Below are positions 31,630 through 41,075 of a stretch of DNA of 64,000 nt, piece after piece. The notes under the pieces are model-generated. The model had not been told where the DNA came from. It worked only from the letters and a program-made list of their open reading frames with translations, and searched no databases. The stretch covers positions 1 to 64,000 of the forward strand of contig DATKMK010000020.1 of the NCBI GenBank assembly GCA_035541895.1, in the 5' to 3' direction. A program made the translations under genes and the position numbers. Every line of letters starts with the position of its first letter. The stretch's first letter is position 1. The DNA is from DATKMK01 sp035541895. Its GTDB lineage: Bacteria > Desulfobacterota > Binatia > HRBIN30 > JACQVA1.

Positions 31630-33494
31630 TCCCGATCGCGCCGCGCGAAACGCCGCTCGCGCTCCGCCGTCGACTGGCGATCTTTTTAATCGGCGCCATT
31701 CTTGGCCTCTGCGCGCTGCTCACCCGGTTATGGGTGCTGCAGGTGATCGAGGGCGAAGAGAAACGCACCCTATCCGAGAACAACCGCATCCGCCTGCATC
31801 GCGTGCACGCCACCCGCGGCACCGTGCTCGATCGCAATGGGCAAGTTGTCGTCGATAGCCGTCCCTCGTTCGATGCGACGCTGGTTCCCGAAGACTCGCA
31901 CGATCTCGCGGCCACGGTCGAGACCGTCGCCCAATTGCTCAACCAGAGTTCGGCGGAAACGCAGGCGATTCTGCACCAAGCCAAAGGTCGACCCGCGTTC
32001 CAAGAGGTCACCGTCAAGCGCGACGTGAGTTGGGACGACATGATGGCGCTCGAAACCCACCAGCTTGATTTGCCCGGCGTCAACCTGACGATCACGCCGC
32101 GGCGCAGCTACCCGCTCGGAACCAATCTCGCCCACTTGCTCGGCTACGTCGGCGAGATCGATGAAAAGCAACTCGCCGCCGACAACCGCTACCACATGGG
32201 CGACCTAGTCGGGAAAACCGGCTTGGAACGCGGGTGGGAGCCGTACTTGCGCGGCGTGGACGGCGGCGAGCAGATCGAAGTCGACGCCGTCGGCCGCAAG
32301 CTCCGCGTGCTGCGCGAAGTTGAGGAGGTTCCGGGTAACACCGTTACCCTGACCGTCGATCTTCAATTGCAGGCGGCGGCCGAACGCGCGCTTGGCGGCA
32401 ACGACGGATCGATCGTCGCGCTCGACCCCAACACCGGCGAGATCCTCACCTACGTCAACCACCCCTCCTACGATCCCAACACCTTCGCTCACGGCATCAA
32501 TCCGCATCAGTGGCGCGAGTTGATGAAAGACCCGCACCATCCGCTGGCCAATCGCGCGATTCAGGGCCAGTATCCGCCCGGGTCGACGTTCAAGATCGTG
32601 ATGGCGACCGCCGCACTCGAACAAGGCGTGATCAACCCGTTCACCCGCATCCACTGCAACGGCGGCGTGCAATTCGGCGGACATTTCTTCCGGTGCTGGA
32701 AGAAGGGTGGCCACGGCTCCGTCGATCTGCACGAAGCCCTCGTGCAATCATGCGACGTGTTCTTCTACCAAGTCGCGCAACGACTCGGTATCGACACCAT
32801 CGCGCGCTACGCGCGCATGTTCGGTTTGGGCATGCCGACGGGTATCGCACTCGAACACGAAAAGTCCGGCATCATCCCGGACACCGCCTGGAAGAAGAAG
32901 CGCTTCAACCAACCGTGGTACGCCGGCGAAACGCTGTCGGTGGCGATCGGCCAAGGCTACGTGACGTCGACGCCATTGCAGATGGCGAATCTGATCGCCA
33001 CGGTCGCGGCCGGGGCGCGCTATCGGCCGCACTTTGTGAAGCAGGTGACGACACCCGACGGGGAAGTGCTCGAACAGGCGGGACCCGAACGTGTGGCCGA
33101 GCTGAGCGTGCGCGACACCACGCTCAAGCAAGTACGGGACGGCCTGCGCGATGTGGTGATGAGCGATCACGGGACCGGCAAGAAGGCACGCGTCAAGGGC
33201 ATCGAGGTCGCCGGCAAGACCGGCACCTCGCAAGTGGTCAAGATCGGCGAGGTGCGCCTCAAGGCGCATCAAATGCCATGGCAGAGCCGCGACCATGCGT
33301 GGTTCGTGGCGTATGCGCCGGTCGACAACCCCGCCATCGCCGTCGCCGCCGTGGTCGAACACGCCGACGGCGGTGGCGGTGCCGTGGCGGCGCCGATCGT
33401 TCAAGAAGTGCTCACGGCGTTCTTTCAGCAGCGCGACGAGCGCGAGAAACATCGCTATGCTCAAAATCGATCGCAGACTGATCGTCCACTTTGA
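31626..33494 (+). CDS. mrdA: Penicillin-binding protein 2
   Basis: 622 residues. An N-terminal membrane anchor (about 19-40) is followed by the PBP dimerisation/pedestal domain with RIRLHRVHATRGTVLDRNG. The transpeptidase domain has SxxK in PPGSTFKIVMAT (Ser near 323), SxN as SCD in VQSCDVFFYQ and KTG in GKTGTSQVV. It cross-links peptidoglycan for elongation together with RodA. The gene overlaps rodA by 38 bases. The SCD variant of the SxN motif is common in PBP2. Confidence 0.95.
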   Translation: MIPIAPRETPLALRRRLAIFLIGAILGLCALLTRLWVLQVIEGEEKRTLSENNRIRLHRVHATRGTVLDRNGQVVVDSRPSFDATLVPEDSHDLAATVETVAQLLNQSSAETQAILHQAKGRPAFQEVTVKRDVSWDDMMALETHQLDLPGVNLTITPRRSYPLGTNLAHLLGYVGEIDEKQLAADNRYHMGDLVGKTGLERGWEPYLRGVDGGEQIEVDAVGRKLRVLREVEEVPGNTVTLTVDLQLQAAAERALGGNDGSIVALDPNTGEILTYVNHPSYDPNTFAHGINPHQWRELMKDPHHPLANRAIQGQYPPGSTFKIVMATAALEQGVINPFTRIHCNGGVQFGGHFFRCWKKGGHGSVDLHEALVQSCDVFFYQVAQRLGIDTIARYARMFGLGMPTGIALEHEKSGIIPDTAWKKKRFNQPWYAGETLSVAIGQGYVTSTPLQMANLIATVAAGARYRPHFVKQVTTPDGEVLEQAGPERVAELSVRDTTLKQVRDGLRDVVMSDHGTGKKARVKGIEVAGKTGTSQVVKIGEVRLKAHQMPWQSRDHAWFVAYAPVDNPAIAVAAVVEHADGGGGAVAAPIVQEVLTAFFQQRDEREKHRYAQNRSQTDRPL

Positions 33495-34560
33495 TTGGCC
33501 GCTGTTGGCGGTCGTGACGTTGATCACCGGCTGGGGGATCACCACGGTGTTGAGCGCGACCTACACCCCGGTGCGGGCGTTCAGCGCGGTCGCCCTTCGC
33601 CAACTGATCTGGGCCATCGTGGGATTGGGGGCGCTGCTGGCGACGCTCAGCTTCGACTACCGGCGGCTGGAAAGTTGGGCGTATGTCATCTACGCGGCGG
33701 CGCTGCTGTTGCTCGTCATGGTGCCGGTGCTCGGCGCGGTCGGCGGCGGCTCGCGGCGTTGGCTGATCCTAGGTCCTGCGTCGCTGCAGCCCTCCGAGTT
33801 CATGAAGCTGGCGTTGGTGGTCGCGCTGGCGCGCTGGCTCCACCGTCTCGCCGGCGATCGAGCGCTCCCGTTGCGCGCGCTGATCCTTCCGGTCCTGCTG
33901 CTGGCACCGGCGGTGCTCTTGATCCTGAAGCAGCCGGATTTGGGTACCGCGCTGGTGCTGATCGCGACCGCCGGTAGCTTGATCCTCTTGGCCGGCTTTC
34001 GCATCCGCTACGTGCTGCTCGCCGGCGCGGTGGCGATCCCGGTGCTGCCGTACGTTTGGCATCATTTGAAGACGTATCAAAAGCAGCGCTTGCTCACCTT
34101 CGTCGATCCCATGGCCGACCCGCTGGGCGCCGGCTATCACGTCATCCAGTCGCAGATTGCGATCGGGTCGGGACAATGGTGGGGGAAAGGCTTCCTCCAC
34201 GGGACGCAGAGCCGGCTGAACTTCCTCCCCGAGCAGCACACCGACTTCATCTTCTCCGTGTTCGCCGAAGAATGGGGCTTCATCGGTGCCCTGCTGCTGT
34301 TGTCGCTCTACTTGGTGCTGCTGATTCGGTGTTTCGTGGTGGCGAGCCGCGCCAAGGACAACTTCGGTATTCTGGTGGCGTTCGGCATCACCGCCACCAT
34401 CTTCTGGCAAGTGCTGATCAATCTCGGCATGGCCACCGGCTCGTTGCCGGTCGTCGGCATCACGCTGCCGTTTTTCAGCTACGGCGGCTCGTCGCTGCTG
34501 GCGCTGATGGTCGGCATCGGCTTGCTGATGAACATCAGCATGCGCCGATTCACGTTCTGA
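33457..34560 (+). CDS. rodA: SEDS glycosyltransferase RodA
   Basis: 367 residues and about ten membrane helices. GGGSRRWLILGPASLQPSEFMKLAL and FIFSVFAEEWGFIG (family blocks given in part), KQPDLGTAL with the catalytic Asp region, and the C-terminal LPFFSYGGSSLL are classic SEDS motifs. It polymerises lipid II during elongation. The start at 33457 (MLKIDRR) lies inside the end of mrdA, so the two are translationally coupled. Confidence 0.95.
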   Translation: MLKIDRRLIVHFDWPLLAVVTLITGWGITTVLSATYTPVRAFSAVALRQLIWAIVGLGALLATLSFDYRRLESWAYVIYAAALLLLVMVPVLGAVGGGSRRWLILGPASLQPSEFMKLALVVALARWLHRLAGDRALPLRALILPVLLLAPAVLLILKQPDLGTALVLIATAGSLILLAGFRIRYVLLAGAVAIPVLPYVWHHLKTYQKQRLLTFVDPMADPLGAGYHVIQSQIAIGSGQWWGKGFLHGTQSRLNFLPEQHTDFIFSVFAEEWGFIGALLLLSLYLVLLIRCFVVASRAKDNFGILVAFGITATIFWQVLINLGMATGSLPVVGITLPFFSYGGSSLLALMVGIGLLMNISMRRFTF

Positions 34561-34667
34561 TCGCATCCCGCACGGAACCTGATCAACATCACCAAAAACC
34601 CCGTTGCCGGCCGGTGGGGGCGATGGTATCGACCTGACGTGCCGGCGTGAACCGGAAGGAGAAGAAC

Positions 34668-34919
34668 ATGCGCGCAGCTCTGCTGACAGGAATACTTGCC
34701 GGATTCGTCTTGGTGATGGCGCGGCCCGCAGCGGCGGTGAATTGCGAACAAGTGCGCCGCTATCTCAGCACCGGGCGTTCGGTCGAGGACGTCGCCGACA
34801 CCATGATCATCGGCGTCGACGACGTGAAGAAGTGCCAGGAAGGCGATGCCGGCGGCGACAAGAAGGCTGCCGCAAAGCCGGATGCGAAACCCGAAAAGCC
34901 GCCGGCACCCAAACAATAG
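34668..34919 (+). CDS. Small exported protein of unknown function
   Basis: 83 residues: a signal peptide (MRAALLTGILAGFVLVMARPAAA), then NCEQVRRYLSTGRSVEDVADTM and IGVDDVKKCQ, followed by a Lys/Ala/Pro tail. Two cysteines flank the short helical domain and may pair. GGAAGGAG lies 7 bases before the ATG. The pattern occurs in other small periplasmic proteins, but I know no assigned role. It stands alone after rodA. Confidence 0.7.
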   Translation: MRAALLTGILAGFVLVMARPAAAVNCEQVRRYLSTGRSVEDVADTMIIGVDDVKKCQEGDAGGDKKAAAKPDAKPEKPPAPKQ

Positions 34920-34931
34920 TTCTTCGGCGCG

Positions 34932-35201
34932 TCAGCCCGTCTCTCCCGGCGCGCGCGTGGTCAACGCGAGGGCGTGAATCTCGCGCTGCATCAGCGCGCC
35001 GAGCGTATCATACACCATCCGATGGCGGGCCAGCGTCGGCTTGCCGGTGAAGTCCGGCGAGACAATCGTCACGACGTAATGCCCGCCGCCAGAGGCCGCA
35101 CCGGCGTGGCCCGCGTGGCGCCAACTGTCATCGGTAATTTCGATCCGCTCGATCGTCAGCCGTTCACGCAACACGCGTTCGATCGCTTCAGCCATGTTCA
35201 T
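34932..35201 (-). CDS. BolA family protein
   Basis: 89 residues of BolA fold: N-terminal helix MAEAIERVLRERL, the SGGGHYVVTIVSPDF loop-strand and the RHRMVYDTLGALMQREIHAL helix. BolA-type proteins act with monothiol glutaredoxins in iron-sulphur handling or as regulators. Start at 35201 (or 35195). Convergent with the small exported protein. Confidence 0.88.
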   Translation of the reverse strand: MNMAEAIERVLRERLTIERIEITDDSWRHAGHAGAASGGGHYVVTIVSPDFTGKPTLARHRMVYDTLGALMQREIHALALTTRAPGETG

Positions 35202-35427
35202 CGCCGGCGAGTGTAGCAACCAGCTCTCTCAAACTACAGAGGCGTGTTCTGCCCCGCGGACGCGATGAAATTTCTATTGTCAAATCCAGCGCGACGTGCG
35301 CAGTAGATCGGGTTGCAGTTGTGACGAAGCCCGCGGTTGCGGTCGCGATCGAGGATGGCGTGTATCTCGCGGCAACGGGCTCATACAACCTTGCGACCAA
35401 TTTTGGTTTGCGGAGAGAGGGAGAAAA

Positions 35428-37833
35428 ATGCAGTCGACCGGTTCGCCCCGCGTACAGTTGCTTCGAATCATATCGGTGCTCGCCCTCGCCGCCGCCGCCG
35501 CGTGCGGCGGCGCGGTATCCACACCTGGCGTAACGCAAACCGGCAGCGCGTGTCCCAACGGCCGTTGCATCGAGCTGCAGGCCAGTACGCAAGACGAGGC
35601 GACGCTCCAGTTGGCGCTGATCGACGCGCGCCCCGGCGACGTCATCATGCTGCGCGCCGGCACCTACCATCTGCTGACTCCCCTGTCGCTCGACGTCGAC
35701 AACGTCACCCTGCGCGGTGAAGGGATGGACAAGACGATCCTGTCGTTTCGCGGTCAGACCCTCGGCGCCCAAGGTCTGCTGGTTACCGCCAACAACTTCG
35801 TGATCGAAGATCTCGCCATCGAAGACAGCGCCGGCAACCTGCTCAAAATCGAAGGCGCCGACGGCGTGACCGTGCGTCGGGTGCGGACCGAGTACACGAA
35901 CGGCCCCGCGACGAGCAACGGTTCGTATGGGATCTATCCGGTCGAGTGCCACAACGTGCTGGTCGAGAACTCAATCGCGCGCGGCGCGTCGGACACCGGC
36001 ATCTATGTCGGCCAGTCGCACAACATCATCGTGCGCAACAACCTCGTCGAGGAAAACGTCTCGGGCATCGAGATCGAAAACTCGACCGACGCCGACGTGT
36101 ACGGCAACCTCGCGACCCACAACACCGGCGGTATCCTTGTATTCAACCTGCCGGGTGTGCCGTTCACCGACGGACGGCGCACGCGCGTGTTCAACAATCG
36201 CGTCATCGCCAACAATACGCCGAACTTCGGCGCGGTCGGCACCAGCGTCAGTGCCGTTCCCGTCGGAACCGGCGTCATGATCGTGGCCAACGATCAAGTG
36301 GAAGTATTCGACAACGACTTTCAAGACAACGGCACCACCGGCGTGCTGCTAATCAGTTATCTGACCGCTCGCATCATCGGCGGCTTCAACAGCCCGGATC
36401 CGGCGTACGACCAGTTTTCGGAGGACCTCTACATCTTCGGCAACACCTTCAGCGGCGGCGGCACGATGCCCGACAAGACCACCGGCAATCTCATCAAGGG
36501 GCTTCTCGGCGACGTGCCGGTACCGAACATCTTGTTCGACGGCTTCGTCGATCCGAAGAAGCTCGTCAACGGCGCGCTGCCGGACGCACTCAAGACCTGC
36601 ATCCAGCAACCGGGCACCACCTTCCTCAACTTCGATCTGCCGCAGGCCGGCGCCCACGCCAGCACCGATGTGACGCCGTACGACTGCACCCATGACCCGT
36701 TGCCCGCAATCGAGATTCCCGGCGTCGGCTCGACGGCACCCACACCGGCAGCGTTCCCAACCAGCGCTCCCGCAACACCCACGCCCGCCCAGGCAAGCGG
36801 GGAAACCCGTTGCAAGGTCGCGAACGGAACGGCAGTCAATTTCGATCCGACCGATGCGCCGTGCGATCTGCTGTCGAGCTATCGCCTGTTCAAGGGCAAC
36901 GGATCGACGCAGGAGCCGAACGACGGGGTCGTACCCTACGACCTCAACACGCAGCTTTTCGCCGACTACGCGGTGAAGCACCGATTCGTCTGGCTCCCTC
37001 CGCACACCAGCGCGACCTACAAGGACAACGATGCGTTCGACTTCCCGGTCGGTACGGTCATCGTGAAGACCTTTGCCTACCCGCTCGACCTGCGCTCGCC
37101 CGACGCGGGCGACATGCTCATCGAAACTCGCCTCCTGGTCCGTCGTGCCAGCGGTTGGGAAGGACTTCCGTATTTGTGGAACGACGACAAAACCGAGGCG
37201 CGCCTGGCGGTCGTGGGCGCAACGGTTCCGGTCGATGCCATCCAAGAAGACGGCGTCATGCGCACCTACAACTACCACGTGCCCAATGGCAACGAATGCA
37301 AAGAGTGTCACCAGGCGACGGTGAAGACCACCGCACCGCTGGGGCCGAAGGCGCGCAACCTCAACAAGCTGTACGCGTATGCCGACGGCACCGAGAACCA
37401 ATTGAGCCGTTGGACGCGGCTCGGTCTGCTGGTTGGCGCGCCCAGCCCGGGCAACGCGCCGTTTACGCCTCCGTTCGATGATCCCAGCGCCGGAACGTTG
37501 GAGCAACGTGCCCGCGGGTATCTCGACGTGAATTGCGCGCATTGCCACAATCCCGGCGGCGCGGCGCGGACGACCGGATTCTACTTGACGATCGGTGAAA
37601 CCGATCGCACCCGGCTCGGCATCTGCAAGTCGCCGGTCGCCGCGGGGCGCGCCACCGGTGGTTTCCACTTCGACATCGCCCCGGGCGATCCGGACAGCTC
37701 GATCCTGCTCTATCGGATGAACTCGACCGAGCCGGGCGTGGCCATGCCCGAACTCGGCCGGCAGCGCGTGCACACCGAAGCGGTCGATGTCATCCGCGAC
37801 TGGATCGCGTCGCTCGACGACGGTTGTTCGTGA
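35428..37833 (+). CDS. Lipoprotein fusing a parallel beta-helix domain to an SO2930-type dihaem cytochrome
   Basis: 801 residues. A lipoprotein signal (lipobox AAAAC, Cys near 25) precedes a right-handed beta-helix with many N/G-x-I-x-V strand repeats (about 55-440). A Thr/Pro/Ala linker (about 443-465) leads to a cytochrome region (about 470-801) with two CxxCH haem sites: CKECH at 624-628 and CAHCH at 703-707. In other bacteria the beta-helix protein (TIGR03805 type) and the dihaem cytochrome (TIGR03806/SO2930 type) are adjacent separate genes; here they are one. It probably sits on a periplasmic or outer-membrane face. GGGAG ahead of the ATG. Function of the pair is unknown. Confidence 0.85.
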   Translation: MQSTGSPRVQLLRIISVLALAAAAACGGAVSTPGVTQTGSACPNGRCIELQASTQDEATLQLALIDARPGDVIMLRAGTYHLLTPLSLDVDNVTLRGEGMDKTILSFRGQTLGAQGLLVTANNFVIEDLAIEDSAGNLLKIEGADGVTVRRVRTEYTNGPATSNGSYGIYPVECHNVLVENSIARGASDTGIYVGQSHNIIVRNNLVEENVSGIEIENSTDADVYGNLATHNTGGILVFNLPGVPFTDGRRTRVFNNRVIANNTPNFGAVGTSVSAVPVGTGVMIVANDQVEVFDNDFQDNGTTGVLLISYLTARIIGGFNSPDPAYDQFSEDLYIFGNTFSGGGTMPDKTTGNLIKGLLGDVPVPNILFDGFVDPKKLVNGALPDALKTCIQQPGTTFLNFDLPQAGAHASTDVTPYDCTHDPLPAIEIPGVGSTAPTPAAFPTSAPATPTPAQASGETRCKVANGTAVNFDPTDAPCDLLSSYRLFKGNGSTQEPNDGVVPYDLNTQLFADYAVKHRFVWLPPHTSATYKDNDAFDFPVGTVIVKTFAYPLDLRSPDAGDMLIETRLLVRRASGWEGLPYLWNDDKTEARLAVVGATVPVDAIQEDGVMRTYNYHVPNGNECKECHQATVKTTAPLGPKARNLNKLYAYADGTENQLSRWTRLGLLVGAPSPGNAPFTPPFDDPSAGTLEQRARGYLDVNCAHCHNPGGAARTTGFYLTIGETDRTRLGICKSPVAAGRATGGFHFDIAPGDPDSSILLYRMNSTEPGVAMPELGRQRVHTEAVDVIRDWIASLDDGCS

Positions 37834-37866
37834 GTGCGCTGCCAGTCACCGCGACCACTTCATACA

Positions 37867-37889
37867 GCGGGCCGGCCCGTGCGGCCCGC
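37867..37889 (+). terminator. Hairpin after the beta-helix/cytochrome gene
   Basis: GCGGGCC (37867-37873) pairs with GGCCCGC (37883-37889) around nine bases, 34 bases past the stop. There is no T-run. It is the only structured element in the 164-base gap before the ABC exporter gene. Confidence 0.35.
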
Positions 37890-37997
37890 CGGACCATCCT
37901 GGTTGCGCGAAATTGCCACGTCGGAAGGACAGGAGCGGCGTCTCGTCACGGCTCACTTGACCCACGACGCCCCGGCTGCTTCGCTGGACGCAGCCGC

Positions 37998-39911
37998 ATG
38001 ACCATCCCCACGCCAGCAACCGTGCACCGGCGCTCGCCGTTGCTTCGGTTTCTTTCGTACGTCGGGCCGCACGCCTGGCTGATCGCCGGGGCGTCGTTGT
38101 GCGGGGTACTGAAGTTCGTCCTGCCGCTGATCTTTCCGCTGGTGCTCAAGTATCTCACGGACGTGCTGCTGGTGCGCGAAGCGACCGCCTTGCATGCGAG
38201 CGAGGCGACCAATCGTTGGATCGAATGGTGGTGCACGACGGTGTTGGCGCACGCCTCGTGGTTGGGCGCCGGCGCGCTCGGTCGGCTGACGGTGATCGGC
38301 GTCTCGGTCACCGCGCTGTACCTCCTGCTTGCGGTCGCCACCTTTTACCGCAGCTACCTCGCCGGCATGGCCGGTCATCGATTGATTTTCGATCTCCGCT
38401 ACGCGCTGTATCAACACATCCAGAGCATGTCGCACTCGTTCTTTGATGAACGGCGCTCGGGCAGCATCGTCGCGCGCTTCGTCAGCGACATTCAGCTCGC
38501 GCAGAATTTCGTCGGCGCGGCGCTGACCAACGTGTGGATGGACGGCGCGTCGTTGGGGTTCGTCGTGTGGATCCTGTTCGTGCTCGAACATCGCCTGGCG
38601 TGCGTGGCGTTGGCGGTCATCCCGGTCTACGTGCTGTGCATTCGCTACTACAGCCCGCGCATCAAGGCCGCCAGCCAATCGGTGCAAGAGATGATCGAAG
38701 ACTTCTCCGGCGATCTGCAGGAACGCATCGCCGCGGTCGGCCTGGTCAAGGCCTTTGGGCGCGAGGAACACGAAGCCAGGCGATTCTACCGCACCAGCCG
38801 CGACCTCCTCGACCTTACGATGGTCAATGTGCGGTTGTCGTCGGGCAGTCAAGCCGCCACCACGTTTCTGACCACCGCGGCGCCGCTCGCCGTCGTGTGG
38901 GCCGCGGGCATCATGATCCTGCACGGCGGACTGAGCGTCGGCACGATGATCGCGTTCTACGCCTACCTCAGCAGTCTCTATTTGCCGTTGCAGCGATTCA
39001 GCGAACTCAGCGTGGTGATCAGCAACTCGCTGGCCGCGATGGATCGCATCTTCGAGTTCTTCGACATTCGGCCGGAAGTCGCCGAAACACCGGGAGCACG
39101 CGGGCTACACCGCCTCACCGGTCGCGTCGAGTGGCGCACCGCGACGTTTTGGTATGCCGGTCGCGATGATCGTCCGGCGGTGCAACGCGTATCGCTGATC
39201 GTCGAGCCCGGTCAGACGGTTGCGCTGGTTGGCCGCAGCGGTGCCGGCAAGTCGACGTTGGTCGCGCTGCTCCCGCGCTTCTATGACGTGAGCGATGGAG
39301 CGGTGTTGGTCGACGGTGTCGACGTGCGCACGGTGACGCTGGCGTCGCTGCGCGATCATATCGGCATCGTGCCGCAGGATCCAGTGCTGTTCAGCGGCTC
39401 GCTGCGCGAGAACTTGCTGTACGCCAAGCCGAGCGCTACCGACGCGGAACTCGCCGCCGCGGCGCACGCCGCCAACGCCGACGGCTTCATCGAAGAGTTA
39501 CCGGACGGCTATCAGACGCTCGTCGGTGAACGAGGCGTGAAACTCTCGGGCGGGCAACGCCAGCGCATCGCGATCGCACGGGCCTTTCTCAAAGATCCGC
39601 CGATCCTGATTCTCGACGAAGCCACGTCGGCGCTGGATTCGGAATCGGAGAACCTGATTCACGATGCGTTGCGACGCCTGATGGCCGGGCGGACGACGCT
39701 GATCATCGCCCATCGGCTGTCGACCGTGATCAACGCCGATCGTATCGTCGTGATCGAAAACGGCGAGGTGTGCGAAATCGGAGCGCACGCGGAGTTGTTG
39801 GCGCGCGGGGGGTTGTACAGTCAGCTCTACGTCGAGCAGTTTCGCCATCTGCAGCCGGCGCTGGAAACGGCCGACGAGCTGCCCGACCAACGCGTCAGAT
39901 CGAGCGCCTAG
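37998..39911 (+). CDS. MsbA-like ABC exporter (fused membrane and ATPase domains)
   Basis: 637 residues: six membrane helices (about 17-310), then an ATPase domain with Walker A VGRSGAGKST, Q-loop VPQDPVLFSG, signature LSGGQRQRIAIARA, Walker B ILILDEATSALD and H-loop IIAHRLST. Forms a homodimeric type IV exporter, as MsbA for lipid A or related lipid/drug flippases. No LPS genes adjoin it, so the substrate stays open. The ATG at 37998 begins the conserved part. Confidence 0.88.
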   Translation: MTIPTPATVHRRSPLLRFLSYVGPHAWLIAGASLCGVLKFVLPLIFPLVLKYLTDVLLVREATALHASEATNRWIEWWCTTVLAHASWLGAGALGRLTVIGVSVTALYLLLAVATFYRSYLAGMAGHRLIFDLRYALYQHIQSMSHSFFDERRSGSIVARFVSDIQLAQNFVGAALTNVWMDGASLGFVVWILFVLEHRLACVALAVIPVYVLCIRYYSPRIKAASQSVQEMIEDFSGDLQERIAAVGLVKAFGREEHEARRFYRTSRDLLDLTMVNVRLSSGSQAATTFLTTAAPLAVVWAAGIMILHGGLSVGTMIAFYAYLSSLYLPLQRFSELSVVISNSLAAMDRIFEFFDIRPEVAETPGARGLHRLTGRVEWRTATFWYAGRDDRPAVQRVSLIVEPGQTVALVGRSGAGKSTLVALLPRFYDVSDGAVLVDGVDVRTVTLASLRDHIGIVPQDPVLFSGSLRENLLYAKPSATDAELAAAAHAANADGFIEELPDGYQTLVGERGVKLSGGQRQRIAIARAFLKDPPILILDEATSALDSESENLIHDALRRLMAGRTTLIIAHRLSTVINADRIVVIENGEVCEIGAHAELLARGGLYSQLYVEQFRHLQPALETADELPDQRVRSSA

Positions 39912-39985
39912 CGCCTTGCCGAGCCCTTTACAGCGAGCCCTCGACCGGGCTAGAGGACAAACCCAAAACCACTGAGGAGGGGTGC

Positions 39986-40969
39986 ATGGAGACACGAGGG
40001 TGGTGGCGGCAGGTCGGACGTGCGGTCGTGCTCGCGGTGGCGGTGTCGATCGCGTCGGCACCGGTTGCCCGCGCGGGTGTCCCCGTCGCCGGTGTCGACG
40101 CGGGCGCGGCGATTCCGACCGATAAGACGCAGCGGACCGTCGACACCGGCGGAATGATCGCGCCGTACGTCGGCTACCGCTTGGGGGACACGTTCGCCGT
40201 CGCCGCCGAGTTGCAGCCGCAATTCGTGGCCTTCCCGACCGGCAACGTGCCCGATCCGGGCAGTGACGTCACCAGCCTGTTCGTCCTGACCTCCGGTCTG
40301 CGGTTCTCGATGATCGACGAGAACAAAGAGGTCTTCTTCAAGATCCACGGTGGTCTCTACCACTCCCTCACCGGCCCGTTGGAACAAACCAAAGGGGGAT
40401 TCGCCATCGCCGGCGGGTTCAACTACGACATCACGCCCAGCACGGCGTTGGGTATCTTTCTCCGGCGCGACGAAAGCTCGATTCAAGCAGCCGCCGGCAC
40501 ACACGCCAACTTCACCTATCTCAGCACCGGACTCGCCCTGACCTATCGAGTGCTGCCGGCGCCACCAGCTCCGCCGCCTCCAGCCCCAGTTGTGGCGCAG
40601 GCCCCGCCACCGCCGCCACCGGTCAAGAAGAAGATCGTGCTACGCGGCGTGAACTTCGACTTCGACAAGTCGAATGTTCGCGGCGACGCCGCCCCGGTGC
40701 TCGACGAGGCAGTGAACACGCTCAAAGAAGCGAGTTCGATTACCATCGCGGTGGAAGGCCACACCGACAGCATGGGTAGCGACGAGTACAATCAGGGCTT
40801 GTCCGAGCGCCGCGCCAACGCGGTACGCGATTATCTCGCCGGCCATGGCATCGACAAGTCACGTATGACTACCGAAGGATTCGGCGAGTCGCGACCGGTG
40901 GCAACCAACGACACCGACGAAGGTCGCGCGCAAAACCGGCGCGTCGAGCTACGGGTCACCTCGGAGTAG
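39986..40969 (+). CDS. OmpA-family outer-membrane protein
   Basis: 327 residues. A signal peptide (cleavage near ARA-GV) precedes an eight-strand-type barrel (about 32-190), a Pro/Ala hinge (about 190-215) and an OmpA_C peptidoglycan-binding domain. That domain has FDFDKSNVRGDA, VEGHTDSMGSDEYNQGLSERRA and GFGESRPVATNDTDEGRAQNRRVEL (in part), including the diaminopimelate-contact Asp and Arg. Tethers outer membrane to wall. Strong GAGGAGG ahead of the ATG. Confidence 0.92.
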   Translation: METRGWWRQVGRAVVLAVAVSIASAPVARAGVPVAGVDAGAAIPTDKTQRTVDTGGMIAPYVGYRLGDTFAVAAELQPQFVAFPTGNVPDPGSDVTSLFVLTSGLRFSMIDENKEVFFKIHGGLYHSLTGPLEQTKGGFAIAGGFNYDITPSTALGIFLRRDESSIQAAAGTHANFTYLSTGLALTYRVLPAPPAPPPPAPVVAQAPPPPPPVKKKIVLRGVNFDFDKSNVRGDAAPVLDEAVNTLKEASSITIAVEGHTDSMGSDEYNQGLSERRANAVRDYLAGHGIDKSRMTTEGFGESRPVATNDTDEGRAQNRRVELRVTSE

Positions 40970-41075
40970 ATTTGTTGCATTGCCGGCGCGGGAGCGGATC
41001 GACGGATTCGCTCCCGCGTCGTTGCGTCTCCTCGCGACAACCACCTCGGCCGCCTGGTTCGACGGAGGCCGCAGC

